This document shows, piece by piece, positions 43,282 to 51,949 of a stretch of DNA of 64,000 bases (within the stretch, counting starts at the first letter, position 1; every line of letters begins with the position of its first letter). Made by a program: the position numbers and the translations under genes. The notes beneath the pieces were generated by a model. The model was not told the origin of the DNA and made no database searches. It saw only the letters and a program-made list of their open reading frames with translations. Source of the stretch: Bremerella alba. GTDB taxonomy: Bacteria > Planctomycetota > Planctomycetia > Pirellulales > Pirellulaceae. The stretch covers positions 682,001 through 746,000 of the forward strand of contig NZ_JABRWO010000001.1 of NCBI RefSeq assembly GCF_013618625.1, read 5' to 3'.

Positions 43282-44044
43282 CTCAGAGCTCGATTCCGAC
43301 CGAGCCGATGGTTTGGATAAGTGCTTGCTGGCCGCTGCTAGCCGTCCCGTTACTTGCCTGGGAGCTCGGTTGCATGCATGTCAGCAGGAACATGGCCGTC
43401 GTGCGGTTGAGTGCGCGAAGGCCGAATTAAGCAGTGCGTGACGTGGGTCACCTTGCTGCCGATAGCTGGCTGCCCGGTCACGCTGGGGAGTAGAGAGACT
43501 TCCTAGGTAGCGATAGCGAGCATTCCTTGCGTGCTATCAACTTCCTCCGCAAAGTCCTGCGGAAATGTCGGTCGCGCCTTCCCTGGCGTCAAATCGAGCG
43601 GGCAGGGATTCTGGAAAAATCTCCAGAATGGCTCAAGTCCAAGTAGCCTGAATCCGACATTTGTGGCGAAAAGAAAACAAACCGTGCGGCTAGCTGCTTC
43701 TGTTATGCACCGATGTTGATTTTTTGATTCATGGGGTCCTGTGCGAAGAGGATTTGTTTTACCTCCAATGGAAATGCCCAGGTGCTCGGCCCACGCTCAC
43801 TTGGGCCTGGCTTGAACTTCTTCCTAAATCACACATTCCAAGCGTATCCAACCTTGAAAACTCGCCCCCAAAAAAAATTTTGCGCAAGCACTAGCAAAAG
43901 ACTACACCTGGCTGGTATACCTAACTCTTGCACGGGGACTCTCCCCAATGACCATCACCTTCTCGATGGTTTGTTTTTCATAACTTTCCCAGCCATGCCC
44001 ACGCAGATGTGCGCATGTAGCCCAACACCCTAGCGAGTTTCACC
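43282..44044. other. 763-bp intergenic region with several hairpins
   Basis: No gene supported, although three short open frames exist. Clear inverted repeats: GATAGC (43512-43517) with GCTATC (43533-43538) plus inner GCA/TGC; TCCGC (43546-43550) with GCGGA (43559-43563); and ATTCTGGA (43608-43615) with TCCAGAAT (43622-43629), loop AAAATC. A GGGGACTCTCCCC palindrome lies near 43936. The left side must carry the promoter of the S8 peptidase; the right side carries that of the basic small protein at 44045. A small RNA is possible but not shown. Confidence 0.45.
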
Positions 44045-44734
44045 ATGTCATCGACCCACGTACAGCCTGAAAAGAACGGAGCGCTCTCTCGCGAGAACGT
44101 TCCGCAGGTTGCCGTGCGCGCAGGCAAGGTCTTCCTTTGCTCGGCCTGTGAAACGCTGGTCGAAGTGCCGGCCCAGGTGGTAGGGCGAATGATGGTTGTG
44201 ACCAATCAATCATCGCAGCAAGAGCCTGTCGGTGAATCGCTTGCCCAGGAGAAACCCCCGCAGAAAGAGTCGCCAAAGACGCGGCCGCCGCAGCCCAAGC
44301 GACCGACACAACCTGTGCCGGCCCGAAGTGAGCCTCGGCGAATCGACGGGATCAGGGTCCCTTCAACCGGCGAATTGGAACGCGCGTTCGCGTGGGTTTC
44401 GTTTCACCTCAAACTGCTCGGCCTGCAAGGGACCGAAGCCAAACGGCTGAAGAGGCTGCGCAAGCAATACAAACAGCGGCAGCAACCCGCTTCACCACAA
44501 AACCAACCCGTGAAAGTACCGTCTTCGCGTCCCCAGAGACCGTCGAAGAAGGTCCCTGCACGAGGACCGATGGGCCTTCGCAAGCCAGCCGAGGAAAGTC
44601 ATTCCGGCGCGGATGTGAGCGTGCCGACCGGCCAAAATCCGCCCAGTTCACAAGCAGCCAACAGCGTCCCGAAGTTCCTTACTCGTCATGGGTTGCGCCG
44701 ATCGCGAAAGGCCAAAGATCGCGGACCGCCCTGA
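44045..44734 (+). CDS. Basic, low-complexity hypothetical
   Basis: A 229-residue, very basic, Pro/Gln/Lys/Arg/Ser-rich protein. The only structured-looking part is near residues 25-50, with a possible CxxC (KVFLCSACETLVEVPAQVV), and residues 115-145 (ELERAFAWVSFHLKLLGLQG then RLKRLRKQYKQRQQPASPQN). The rest is probably disordered. No signal peptide. No family recognised. Its coding probability is moderate: long open frame, ATG after a plausible leader, but biased composition. It precedes the carbonic anhydrase gene by 194 bp on the same strand. Confidence 0.55.
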   Translation: MSSTHVQPEKNGALSRENVPQVAVRAGKVFLCSACETLVEVPAQVVGRMMVVTNQSSQQEPVGESLAQEKPPQKESPKTRPPQPKRPTQPVPARSEPRRIDGIRVPSTGELERAFAWVSFHLKLLGLQGTEAKRLKRLRKQYKQRQQPASPQNQPVKVPSSRPQRPSKKVPARGPMGLRKPAEESHSGADVSVPTGQNPPSSQAANSVPKFLTRHGLRRSRKAKDRGPP

Positions 44735-44928
44735 CCCAGCGGCAGACAGGGCGAACGAAAGCAACAACGGCTTGAATAAGCCTCCGTGGCCGCATTTTCG
44801 TAGCTTGAAAGCAGCTACACCACGCAATTTTCACCATTATTACCGATGCAAGTCATTCCAGAAGAACAAGAGCGAGCTAAGTTTCAGCGACACATAACAA
44901 CCACTTCCTACATTCGAGGCCACGGATT

Positions 44929-45642
44929 ATGGGTAATACCAACCCAACTTCGCGACGTACTTTTGTTCAGAATATCGCCTTGGCGGCAGGTGCCGTCAGT
45001 CTTTATCCCACCTCGTCGCTGTTGGCCGCCAACGAATCGGACTCGCGCAGCCCCGACGATATTCTCGCGGAGTTGGTTGCCGGCAATCGTCGTTTTGCCA
45101 GTGGCAAGACTCACCTTTCGCCTCGCACGCCAGCCGATTTTGCCCGCGACGCCAAAGGGCAAGCCCCACCGGCGATCATCCTAGGCTGTGCCGATTCACG
45201 CGTTCCGCCAGAGATGGTCTTCGATCAACCGATCGGCGGGCTGTTCGTGCTGCGCGTGGCCGGCAACATGGTCGGCTCGGGCCCAATCCTGCTAGGCAGC
45301 ATCGAATTCGCCGTGGCCGAACTGGGCGCTCGCGCGGTGGTTGTCATGGGCCACAGCTCGTGCGGTGCCTGCAGCGCGGCCATCGACCACATCGATAACA
45401 ACGATGCCCTCCCTGGCGCCATCGAAGGCATGGTCGATTACATCCGCCCCGTCGTTCGCGAAGTCAAAGGCAAGCCCGGCAACAAGCTGGTCAACGTCAC
45501 CAAAGCCAACGCCGTCTACAACGCCAAGAAGCTCAGCCAAACCGGCACGATCCTGCCCGAGTTCGTGCAAAGCGGCAAAGTGAAGATGGTCGGAGCGTTC
45601 TACAACCTCTCGACCGGCGTCGTCGAGTTCCTCGACAGCTAA
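44929..45642 (+). CDS. Tat-exported beta-class carbonic anhydrase
   Basis: A 237-residue beta-carbonic anhydrase. The N-terminus carries a twin-arginine signal (PTSRRTFVQNIALAAGAVSL). Zinc ligands are C87 (LGCADSRVPPEMVFD), H142 and C145 (MGHSSCGACSAAIDH), with the D89/R91 dyad in CADSR. It interconverts CO2 and bicarbonate, here probably in the periplasm after folded export. The ending TGVVEFLDS is family-typical. It stands alone, with a hairpin-rich gap before the convergent beta-barrel cluster. Periplasmic location is inferred from the Tat motif. Confidence 0.94.
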   Translation: MGNTNPTSRRTFVQNIALAAGAVSLYPTSSLLAANESDSRSPDDILAELVAGNRRFASGKTHLSPRTPADFARDAKGQAPPAIILGCADSRVPPEMVFDQPIGGLFVLRVAGNMVGSGPILLGSIEFAVAELGARAVVVMGHSSCGACSAAIDHIDNNDALPGAIEGMVDYIRPVVREVKGKPGNKLVNVTKANAVYNAKKLSQTGTILPEFVQSGKVKMVGAFYNLSTGVVEFLDS

Positions 45643-45673
45643 ACGCCCAATCACCAAAAAGAATCCAGGTGCC

Positions 45674-45695
45674 ACGCCCAAGTTTGTTTGGGCGT
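45674..45695. repeat. Hairpin repeat after carbonic anhydrase
   Basis: Stem ACGCCCAA (45674-45681) with TTGGGCGT (45688-45695), loop GTTTGT. It lies 31 bases after the carbonic anhydrase stop and shortly before a second palindrome. It may be part of a bidirectional termination zone between convergent genes. Confidence 0.6.
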
Positions 45696-45754
45696 ATGGG
45701 CTTTGCGTAAGTGTGCGCCATCATTGCCAGCCCCAAGGGGGCGACCGTTAATAG

Positions 45755-45774
45755 CCAGGGGCGGAAGCCCCTGG
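45755..45774. repeat. CCAGGGGC palindrome
   Basis: A perfect 8-bp stem, CCAGGGGC (45755-45762) with GCCCCTGG (45767-45774), loop GGAA. It is preceded by AGCCCCAAGGGGGCGACCG. The composite looks like a planctomycete intergenic repeat unit and resembles the AGCCCC-GAAA-GGGGCT hairpin at 13837. It lies between convergent stops at 45642 and 45782. Confidence 0.62.
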
Positions 45775-45781
45775 TACGGTT

Positions 45782-46726
45782 CTAAAACTCAAAAGCAACC
45801 CGCGCCGTAAGCCCTTGCAATAGCAAATCGTTATTCTGCGGGCCGGTGGCGTCGGTGAAGATTTGGCATTGGTTGAGCCAGTCGTTTAGTTCGTAACCAA
45901 TCGTCCCCGACCATGGCCCGCGGCGGATGTTCATGCCGACCATCGTTTGAAATGCCAGCGAGGCGAAGTCGCGTGAATCGACTTGGATGGTTTGCGAAGT
46001 GGTGGTGGTGACGCCGTTGTCGGTTTGCGTGATGTGCGTTTCATCGGGAACGCTCCAGTCGCCCAGCAAGTACGACGCAAAGAAGCCCGCGGTCAGGCTC
46101 ACCTCGCATTGGGGCGAGCACACCAACGCATACTCGCCATCGATGCCCACCTTCGGGCCGATTCCCCAGAAATTGCTTTCCGCTTTTTCGACAACCTGGC
46201 GAGTCGACGTTGTTCCGCCGATCACGTAGTCGGCCTGAAACGAGGTGTTAAACGATTGGCGGATCATGCCGCCACGCAGGCCGATCACGGGACGAATTCG
46301 CAGCGCATGGCCCAGGTCGACGTGGCTGCTCCAGTCGAGGTCGATCACGTCGTAGTCGATCGACGCTTCGATCTGCCCGGTGTCGAAGTAAAGCTTCGGC
46401 GTGGGGGGCTGCGATTCCTTACCACCGAGAAACGCGGCCGTCAGATGCCCGCTCGTGGTCTCTTCGGTTTGGGTATGAAAATGGGTCCACTGCAAGTTCG
46501 TATTCCACTGACCATCAAGCGCCATCCCCAGGCGAAAGCCGGGGGCGAAGTCGTACACCGTCGACTCGTAGTTGACGTATTGGCTGGCCGGATTGCGGTT
46601 GGTGTCGAGCACCCAGTCGACCGGTTCGGTGGCCTTCCAGTACAAGAACTCGCCGAAGAACTCGGCCCCTTGCACCGGAGCCGCCCAGCCCAGGCAACAC
46701 ATTAGTAAGAGACAGCAATACCGCAT
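45782..46726 (-). CDS. Outer-membrane beta-barrel protein (Lpg1974/BBP7-like) 1
   Basis: A 314-residue outer-membrane protein. A signal peptide with cysteines (RYCCLLLMCCLGWAAPVQGA) is followed by EFFGEFLYWKATEPVDWVLD, a start typical of Lpg1974-type pore-forming proteins. Alternating beta strands and the segments DYDVIDLDWSSHVDLGHALR and FWGIGPKVGIDGEYALV match those of the two upstream paralogues. It ends in VAFEF, with the terminal Phe expected for BAM-assembled barrels. The start at 46726 is preferred because upstream codons lack a signal. Its 5' end overlaps the preceding gene by 25 bases. Pore function is inferred. Confidence 0.85.
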   Translation of the reverse strand: MRYCCLLLMCCLGWAAPVQGAEFFGEFLYWKATEPVDWVLDTNRNPASQYVNYESTVYDFAPGFRLGMALDGQWNTNLQWTHFHTQTEETTSGHLTAAFLGGKESQPPTPKLYFDTGQIEASIDYDVIDLDWSSHVDLGHALRIRPVIGLRGGMIRQSFNTSFQADYVIGGTTSTRQVVEKAESNFWGIGPKVGIDGEYALVCSPQCEVSLTAGFFASYLLGDWSVPDETHITQTDNGVTTTTSQTIQVDSRDFASLAFQTMVGMNIRRGPWSGTIGYELNDWLNQCQIFTDATGPQNNDLLLQGLTARVAFEF

Positions 46727-47640
46727 ACACCACCCTGGAACGTCAAATCGCCATGCATTGGCAATTGCTGGAAAGTAAGCAGCCGCTGCTGATTGGCCCA
46801 CCACTGCATCTCGTAACCCAGCCGGCCAACGACCTTCATACGGCAAGGCAAACTCCACTCGGCTCCGAAGAAGGAACGCAACATCACCGTCCCCAGTTTA
46901 GAATCGTTCAAGCTCGTCGAGAACGCTTCGTACGACGACCCAGCAGCGCCCCCATCGGTTCGCTGGAAGTTGTCCTCAACATTCCACGCTCCATACAGCA
47001 ATGCTCCCGAGAAATCGCCGATCAGGCAGCAATGCCCCTGCCCGGGTGCCCAACGCACGCCCAGCCCAACGCTGGGACCAAAACCGAAGAACTCGTGGTC
47101 TACGTTTTCCACCGCCGTGACTCCCAGGAAGTCCGACCAGTGAGAACGAATATCTTGATCGATGACGGCCGCCTTGAGGCCGAACGTCGGTCGGATGAGG
47201 CATGTCTCAGACACTTCGATATCGTGTCCGAAGTCGAGATCGAAGGTTGTGTACTTGATCGACCAATCGACCGACGCGGCGGTGAAGTCGAACGAGTCAC
47301 CACTTACGAAACCGCTGAAGAACTCGGGGATTACCAGGTTCAAGCCGTCGTCGATGGCCGCATCTTGCGAGGTCGAAAAGTGCGTGACCGTGAACCGCAC
47401 GTCCCACAACCACTGCGGCGGCTCAATCTGCAGGCCAGCGCGAAGGCCTGCGTTCCAGCCGAACTCGATGTTGGTCGCCTCGAACTCCCGAGCGGTCAGC
47501 GGAACTTCGCTCGCCCAAACCGACGAAGTTTCAGCCGATGCATGCCACACGATCGCCTCGGCGAACGGCGTAATTCCCTCGGCGGCAGCCGAAGCCCCGC
47601 TGGCAAGAAGGAAGAACAGACATACGAGCGTACGAATCAT
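46702..47640 (-). CDS. Outer-membrane beta-barrel protein (Lpg1974/BBP7-like) 2
   Basis: A 312-residue paralogue. Signal peptide IRTLVCLFFLLASGASAAAE, then ITPFAEAIVWHASAE. Shared landmarks: FGWNAGLRAGLQI, DWSIKYTTFDLDFGHDIEVS, RPTFGLKAAVIDQDIRSHWS, FFGFGPSVGLGVRW and GYEMQWWANQQRLLTFQQL. It ends GIAVSY, with a terminal Tyr in the beta-signal position. The ATG at 47640 is chosen over an in-frame TTG one codon earlier. It lies between barrels 1 and 3 in one unit, suggesting tandem duplication. Order and strand suggest co-transcription from upstream of barrel 3. Confidence 0.85.
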   Translation of the reverse strand: MIRTLVCLFFLLASGASAAAEGITPFAEAIVWHASAETSSVWASEVPLTAREFEATNIEFGWNAGLRAGLQIEPPQWLWDVRFTVTHFSTSQDAAIDDGLNLVIPEFFSGFVSGDSFDFTAASVDWSIKYTTFDLDFGHDIEVSETCLIRPTFGLKAAVIDQDIRSHWSDFLGVTAVENVDHEFFGFGPSVGLGVRWAPGQGHCCLIGDFSGALLYGAWNVEDNFQRTDGGAAGSSYEAFSTSLNDSKLGTVMLRSFFGAEWSLPCRMKVVGRLGYEMQWWANQQRLLTFQQLPMHGDLTFQGGVCGIAVSY

Positions 47641-47661
47641 CAACGATTTTCTAAGGAGGAA

Positions 47662-48846
47662 CTAAAAACTAAAACCGACCTCGAGCACGCCGCCTTGCAG
47701 CGACATGAGATTGTTCAAACGACCCATGTTGTAGGAATAAAACTGCATCTGATTCAACCAAACCTGGGCCTCGTATCCCAACCGCACACGCGTCGTCACC
47801 CGCTCGCCTGGCTGCTCCCACTGAGCACCCAGCGCCAGCCGCAACATGGTCGCCGCGCCGTGGATGGGATCGGAATTGATCTCGATGTTCGAGGGAGTTG
47901 GAATGGTCGTCGAAGTCGGCCCGTCAGTTCGGTAGACTTCGCTGAAATTCCAGTTGCCGTACATCAAAGCTGCCGACGGCGTGACATAGGCCTGCAGCGA
48001 ATGTGTGGGCGTCATTGATAGAGGAATGAGCGCGTTGACGCCGATCGATGGCCCGATTCCCCAGAAGTCTTGCGTGAGTGTTTCGGCGGCCGAGTTGAAC
48101 TGGTAATCGTGCGAAGACGAATCGATCGGGCTGTACCAGCGTGAGTCGATATCTTGCCGAATGATTGCCGATTTCACGCCCACAAACGGACGCAAAGTCA
48201 GCGCGGGGCTGATCATGAACGTGCGATGGATTTCGAGATCGATGGTGTGAAACTGAACGTTCCAGTCGAGATCGGCGCTCCGATATTTGGGGCCGAAGCT
48301 GCTGCCGTCGGGATTGTCGGCGAAGAAGTTTCCGAGAAAGGCCGAATAGACTTCGCCGGCCGCGTGGTTGGTGGCCTGGGTGCTAAAATAGGTGTAGCTC
48401 AATCGAACGCCGCTGCCTTGCTCGGGCCAGGCTCGTTCCACGCCTGCACGAATGCCGGCGTTCCATCCGAAGGGAGCATCCACCAGCTGGGCCGTCCCGG
48501 CCAAACTGCCGGTCCCCTTGGGTGTAATCACTTGGGCCCAGTTCTCGGCGCTGCCTTCGGTGAGCTTAAGCGTCAGCAACTCGGCAAACGGTGTAAGTGT
48601 TGCTCGCGGGGCGGACGAAGCATCGAGCCAGTCGGCTTCCACGAAGACCTGCTGGCTGGCATCCATCATCACCGTGTCGAGCGTTTCGACAGGGTAAGCA
48701 TGGTCTACTTCCGCCAGCCCGACCGAAGCGAAGGTCATTCCGCACAGCAAAAACATCGGCGGAAAGACGCGAACAAACGATCGACAAGAAAACGCCTGCC
48801 TGAGACATCGGATGTACTCAAACAGATTGTCGAACCGGTTGTGCAT
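47662..48846 (-). CDS. Outer-membrane beta-barrel protein (Lpg1974/BBP7-like) 3
   Basis: A 394-residue paralogue and first gene of the cluster. The signal-like segment is VFPPMFLLCGMTFASVGLAE. An acidic insert follows (TLDTVMMDASQQVFVEADWL), then TPFAELLTLKLTEGSAENWA, FGWNAGIRAGVERAWPEQGS, DWNVQFHTIDLEIHRTFMIS, RPFVGVKSAIIRQDIDSRWY, FWGIGPSIGVNALIPLSMTP and EAQVWLNQMQFYSYN. It ends LEVGFSF (terminal Phe). The ATG at 48846 is three codons into the longest frame. The N-terminal extension of about 25 residues before the signal core is unusual and may mean a start further in. Confidence 0.82.
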   Translation of the reverse strand: MHNRFDNLFEYIRCLRQAFSCRSFVRVFPPMFLLCGMTFASVGLAEVDHAYPVETLDTVMMDASQQVFVEADWLDASSAPRATLTPFAELLTLKLTEGSAENWAQVITPKGTGSLAGTAQLVDAPFGWNAGIRAGVERAWPEQGSGVRLSYTYFSTQATNHAAGEVYSAFLGNFFADNPDGSSFGPKYRSADLDWNVQFHTIDLEIHRTFMISPALTLRPFVGVKSAIIRQDIDSRWYSPIDSSSHDYQFNSAAETLTQDFWGIGPSIGVNALIPLSMTPTHSLQAYVTPSAALMYGNWNFSEVYRTDGPTSTTIPTPSNIEINSDPIHGAATMLRLALGAQWEQPGERVTTRVRLGYEAQVWLNQMQFYSYNMGRLNNLMSLQGGVLEVGFSF

Positions 48847-49300
48847 CGTTGACAAACACTAGCAGGCAAGTTGATTCACGCCAGAAGTGCGAGCAATGCT
48901 GGCATCCCTCTTTAAGAGGCAACCAAAGAATCCCGCCCGCTACACTTCGCTTAACCGTTAAAGTCGGCCAAGGCGACAGCGTTCCTGCAGCATGATTTAC
49001 CGATTAGCCAGGAAAGGCCTCGTAAATCAACATGAGATTTGCATTGCGGGGCAAGAGGGATTGCTAGCGTTTGAGTTCGGTCCTCGTTTGCGAAGACTTG
49101 AGTGGGGCATGGTGGGGAATCGACGAGTGGGATGGCATTAGGATGCTTTCTCGTTGAGACTAAGGGCATGCCCATCGTTGCGGGGCAACAAGAAACGCGG
49201 AACAATAAATTGCACTGGAGCCGGCGGCCGGGCTAGTTTCACACGGAGAGTCATCACCACCGGCCCAGTGATGCTGGTCGTTCTGCCGCCGACGAGTCGA
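48847..49300. other. Divergent intergenic region before accessory genes
   Basis: A 454-bp gap. It must carry the barrel-cluster promoter (minus) and probably that of the 49301 gene (plus). A 39-codon in-frame extension upstream of 49271 is not convincing as protein. I see no repeats or RNA folds of note. Confidence 0.4.
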
Positions 49301-49897
49301 ATGAATACGCTGAAAGTTGACAATGGAAACGACGAATACGATCTAATGTTCTCCGATCGCGACTTTGCGATTTTGGGTGGCCCCAGCATGCTCATGCCGG
49401 AAGGTGGTCGATTCATTAACGCGCTGGGCGTTTTCGAGAACACTAGCGTCGCGCAGAATATGAGGATTCCAGCAGGATCGCATGTGCGTCGCCGCAGAGG
49501 CAATCTTCTATTGCATGCGCGAGCCGCGCTGAATTACCTCGAACGCGATGCTGACCTTTTGGCTTACGATTACAGTTTTCGCCTAAGCAAGGGTGAAGAT
49601 CGCCACAAACTAAAGGGGCATCTCGGGGATTTTAAGATTCGTGGTCTGTTCGGAGGCGTCGATGGGCAACCACGTGGATTCTGCACACTAACGCTTTCGG
49701 AACTGTCGCCGAATGGTCTCGGGCGCGACGTTGAACTGATTGACCTTCGAAAGCGTGACGAAATGGAAACTGACGACTGTGGGCTTTTAAAGATTTATCG
49801 CACCGAAGCTGAATTCGGCTGGCTCTCGCCTATTCGTGGCATGATAGATTTCCTGGAAGCATCGGACGCGGATGAAATCGTGATTTACCATTCCTAG
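49301..49897 (+). CDS. Hypothetical cytoplasmic protein
   Basis: A 198-residue protein from the ATG at 49301 (MNTLKVDNGNDEYDLMFSDR). Earlier in-frame ATGs at 49271 and 49154 would lengthen it with less convincing residues. No signal or span. It is rich in charged residues and ends with IDFLEASDADEIVIYHS. Segments FAILGGPSMLMPEGGRFINA and IRGLFGGVDGQPRGFCTLTL look structured. I recognise no family. It belongs to a looser accessory stretch of small unrelated genes. The start is uncertain. Confidence 0.65.
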   Translation: MNTLKVDNGNDEYDLMFSDRDFAILGGPSMLMPEGGRFINALGVFENTSVAQNMRIPAGSHVRRRRGNLLLHARAALNYLERDADLLAYDYSFRLSKGEDRHKLKGHLGDFKIRGLFGGVDGQPRGFCTLTLSELSPNGLGRDVELIDLRKRDEMETDDCGLLKIYRTEAEFGWLSPIRGMIDFLEASDADEIVIYHS

Positions 49898-50044
49898 ATT
49901 GGTAAAATTGAATGGCAGATCTCGGCAGAACAAAGGAATGAACGCCATGCCGCCGACCCCGCGTTTACAAATGAAGCAGCAACCCGGTTTTGCCAAGCGT
50001 TCAATGAAACAAAGAAATATAGTCCATAATTAGTTGCAATACAT

Positions 50045-50461
50045 ATGCCTAAGAAGCAAGTCATTTTTTTACGTGTAAGTGCATTCATCTTGTCGGTGTA
50101 TGCAGTTATTTTTTTGATCAACCCGCAACTTCTGGGGCGGCTTGTTGGATTCACTCATCACAGTCCTAACACTCTCGTTGAGGTGACCGCGTTTTATGGA
50201 GGTCTTGAGTTAGGTTTAGCTGTATTCTTGGTATGGGCATCGAATGCATACGATCGCATAAACATGGGGTTGAAGATGCTCTTCATTGTGTTTCTGGCAG
50301 CTGGCCTTGCGAGGCTATTGGGAATCATCCGGTTTGGATTTGAAGATCCGTCTCAGCCGATCGTAACGGGGCTTGAGATCGGTTGGGCATTCATAGCGAA
50401 CTGGTTGACTATCAAAATGATCGACCAAGAGCATGCAGCCGAAGCGTCAACGCCGCGCTGA
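50045..50461 (+). CDS. DUF4345-like small membrane protein
   Basis: A 138-residue membrane protein with four spans: VIFLRVSAFILSVYAVIFLI, TAFYGGLELGLAVFLVW, MLFIVFLAAGLARLLGII and LEIGWAFIANWLTIKMI. The E-V-T-A-F-Y-GG-LELG and R-L-L-G-I-x-R stretches match DUF4345, a family of unknown function. It is AT-richer than surrounding genes, in line with an accessory region. It starts ATGCCTAAGAAG with no strong ribosome site. No operon partner. Function is unknown. Confidence 0.82.
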   Translation: MPKKQVIFLRVSAFILSVYAVIFLINPQLLGRLVGFTHHSPNTLVEVTAFYGGLELGLAVFLVWASNAYDRINMGLKMLFIVFLAAGLARLLGIIRFGFEDPSQPIVTGLEIGWAFIANWLTIKMIDQEHAAEASTPR

Positions 50462-50747
50462 ATTCCATTGATTCTAAAAATGGTAAGTCAGTTGAGTATC
50501 GAAGTGTCGGTGCCACGCGACGAACGTTTGATGTTCTCCCAAATACAGCTCCAATGAGAACTACGCAACTCATCGTCTTGACGCTTGCCGTGCTCAGAAC
50601 GCAACGCCTCGATCGTTAATCGTGCCGACCCGCATGCGATGTGTTCGTTTAAAGGCTTGGTCGTGGTGTTTCAGAAGACGGCTCCGATGTTTCGCTGCGA
50701 GCCGTACGTCCACGGGCTGTCACTGGTTAGGTTGCATTCAGCTGAAC

Positions 50748-51365
50748 CTAATGGGTCATTTGATAGAGGAAACTTGCTTTCCCCATCCAGACCAGATAGC
50801 CAGTGGCTACGACGTTTATGGTGACCATGATCCAAAATACGGAGAGGAATTGTTGCTTGCTCGATTTGTGCCTTAACAGGCGTTGGGCTGCCAGGCCGCC
50901 GGGCCAGCCACCGACGAGCGCCAGCCAATGCAACGTCGATTCGGCCGTACGCCATTTACCTAGCTGGGCCGAACCTTTGTCCCAGGCGTAGACGAAAAAC
51001 GTTGCCACGCTCATCACCCCGTAAGCACCCACCACGAGCCAAGGTATTCGGTTGAAGTAGGCCGAAGCGATCAAGAAGCACACGAACAGCCAAGCAAAAT
51101 TCACCGGCCTTAATCTGTTCTGAAGCCGACCTGTCGATCGCTTGGGTGGTTTAGGCTCATCGGTGAAACGCACTCTCTCGGCCTGTGACTTACCGTTTTT
51201 ACCTTTGCCGATTTCAAAGTAAACGACATCCCCATCTGCCGGCCGCCGCGAGGTCCCCGAGAACGATGTGATGTGCACAAAGACGGAACCTTCATCTCCA
51301 TTGCAGGAGATAAAGCCAAAGCCCCGTTCATCATCCCAACGAGTAATTTTTCCCTGCGTTCGCAT
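50748..51365 (-). CDS. Cold-shock domain / DUF1294 membrane fusion
   Basis: A 205-residue two-part protein. Residues 1-70 form a cold-shock (S1-like) nucleic-acid-binding domain (TQGKITRWDDERGFGFISCN, VFVHITSFSG, VYFEIGKGKNGKSQAERVRF). RGFGFI and VFVHI stand in for RNP1 and RNP2. Residues 105-205 form a DUF1294 membrane domain with about three spans (FAWLFVCFLIASAYF, WLVVGAYGVMSVATFFVYAW, FLSVFWIMVTINVVATGYLV) and the family stretch HWLALVGGWPGGLAAQRLLR. This CSD-DUF1294 fusion is widespread in bacteria, role unknown. The start is set at the ATG at 51365; the longer frame lacks support. Confidence 0.9.
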   Translation of the reverse strand: MRTQGKITRWDDERGFGFISCNGDEGSVFVHITSFSGTSRRPADGDVVYFEIGKGKNGKSQAERVRFTDEPKPPKRSTGRLQNRLRPVNFAWLFVCFLIASAYFNRIPWLVVGAYGVMSVATFFVYAWDKGSAQLGKWRTAESTLHWLALVGGWPGGLAAQRLLRHKSSKQQFLSVFWIMVTINVVATGYLVWMGKASFLYQMTH

Positions 51366-51589
51366 ACAACGACTTTTCAATTGCGGGCTATCTTGTCCAT
51401 TAAATGACCATTGTATTACCAACTGAACGCAAGTTTGTCAGCATCAACCAACCGCAATGCCATGAAAAGTGTGGCACAGGCAGAACGCCATTACAGCACT
51501 GAGAAGCTGTCTGAGAAGTCCTATTTAGCCAGCCTTCTGACCATCACCCGGATCATGGCCAGTTGCAACCACTTGGTGGTTGCGACGTT

Positions 51590-51940
51590 TTAAGCTGAAT
51601 CGCAAGCTGTGCGGCATCTCTCCCTTAAAGCAGGCCAGTCGATTTTTTCCGGGTGTTTGCAATCATAAAGAGAATCGGCCAATACATACCAGATGGCTGC
51701 CTCAAGATCCTGGTCCCTTTCTGCATATTGCTCCTGCGATGCAAATGCCTTTGTAATCTCCGGACACACCCAGAACCATGGCTCTTCATGAAATACGAAA
51801 CTGTCTTTGGCCGTGAGCAGTGGTAGACCACGAGAATTTAGCCATTCGTGTATATGCGAATCAGGCCATAGAAGCACATGCCGTAGCATTAGGATCCATG
51901 TATCTTTATAGTATGTCTGATCGTCATTAAGTGGATTCAT
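51590..51940 (-). CDS. Small hypothetical protein
   Basis: A 116-residue cytoplasmic protein rich in Trp, Glu and Asp (TWILMLRHVLLWPDSHIHEW, VFHEEPWFWVCPEITKAFAS, AAIWYVLADSLYDCKHPEKI). No family recognised. It is AT-rich. A short minus-strand open frame ends 9 bases upstream (51950-52105), with the abutting geometry of an operon or a broken upstream gene. Small size, aromatic content and lone setting are compatible with an accessory or immunity-type gene, but nothing shows that directly. Confidence 0.68.
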   Translation of the reverse strand: MNPLNDDQTYYKDTWILMLRHVLLWPDSHIHEWLNSRGLPLLTAKDSFVFHEEPWFWVCPEITKAFASQEQYAERDQDLEAAIWYVLADSLYDCKHPEKIDWPALRERCRTACDSA

Positions 51941-51949
51941 GGCATAGAG

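Noticed and set aside
43731-44033. 100-codon plus-strand open frame
   Set aside because: Biased, Cys/Pro/Phe-scattered composition, no ribosome site, no domain; the region is better read as non-coding.
44584-44680. RNase P-like GAGGAAAGTC and SRP-like AAGCAGCCAA strings
   Set aside because: No surrounding conserved P4 or SRP helices can be drawn, and the strings lie within an open reading frame; chance matches.
46753-48018. 421-codon plus-strand frame antisense to the barrel cluster
   Set aside because: It crosses the boundary of two barrel genes and has no domain; the minus frames have signal peptides and shared motifs.
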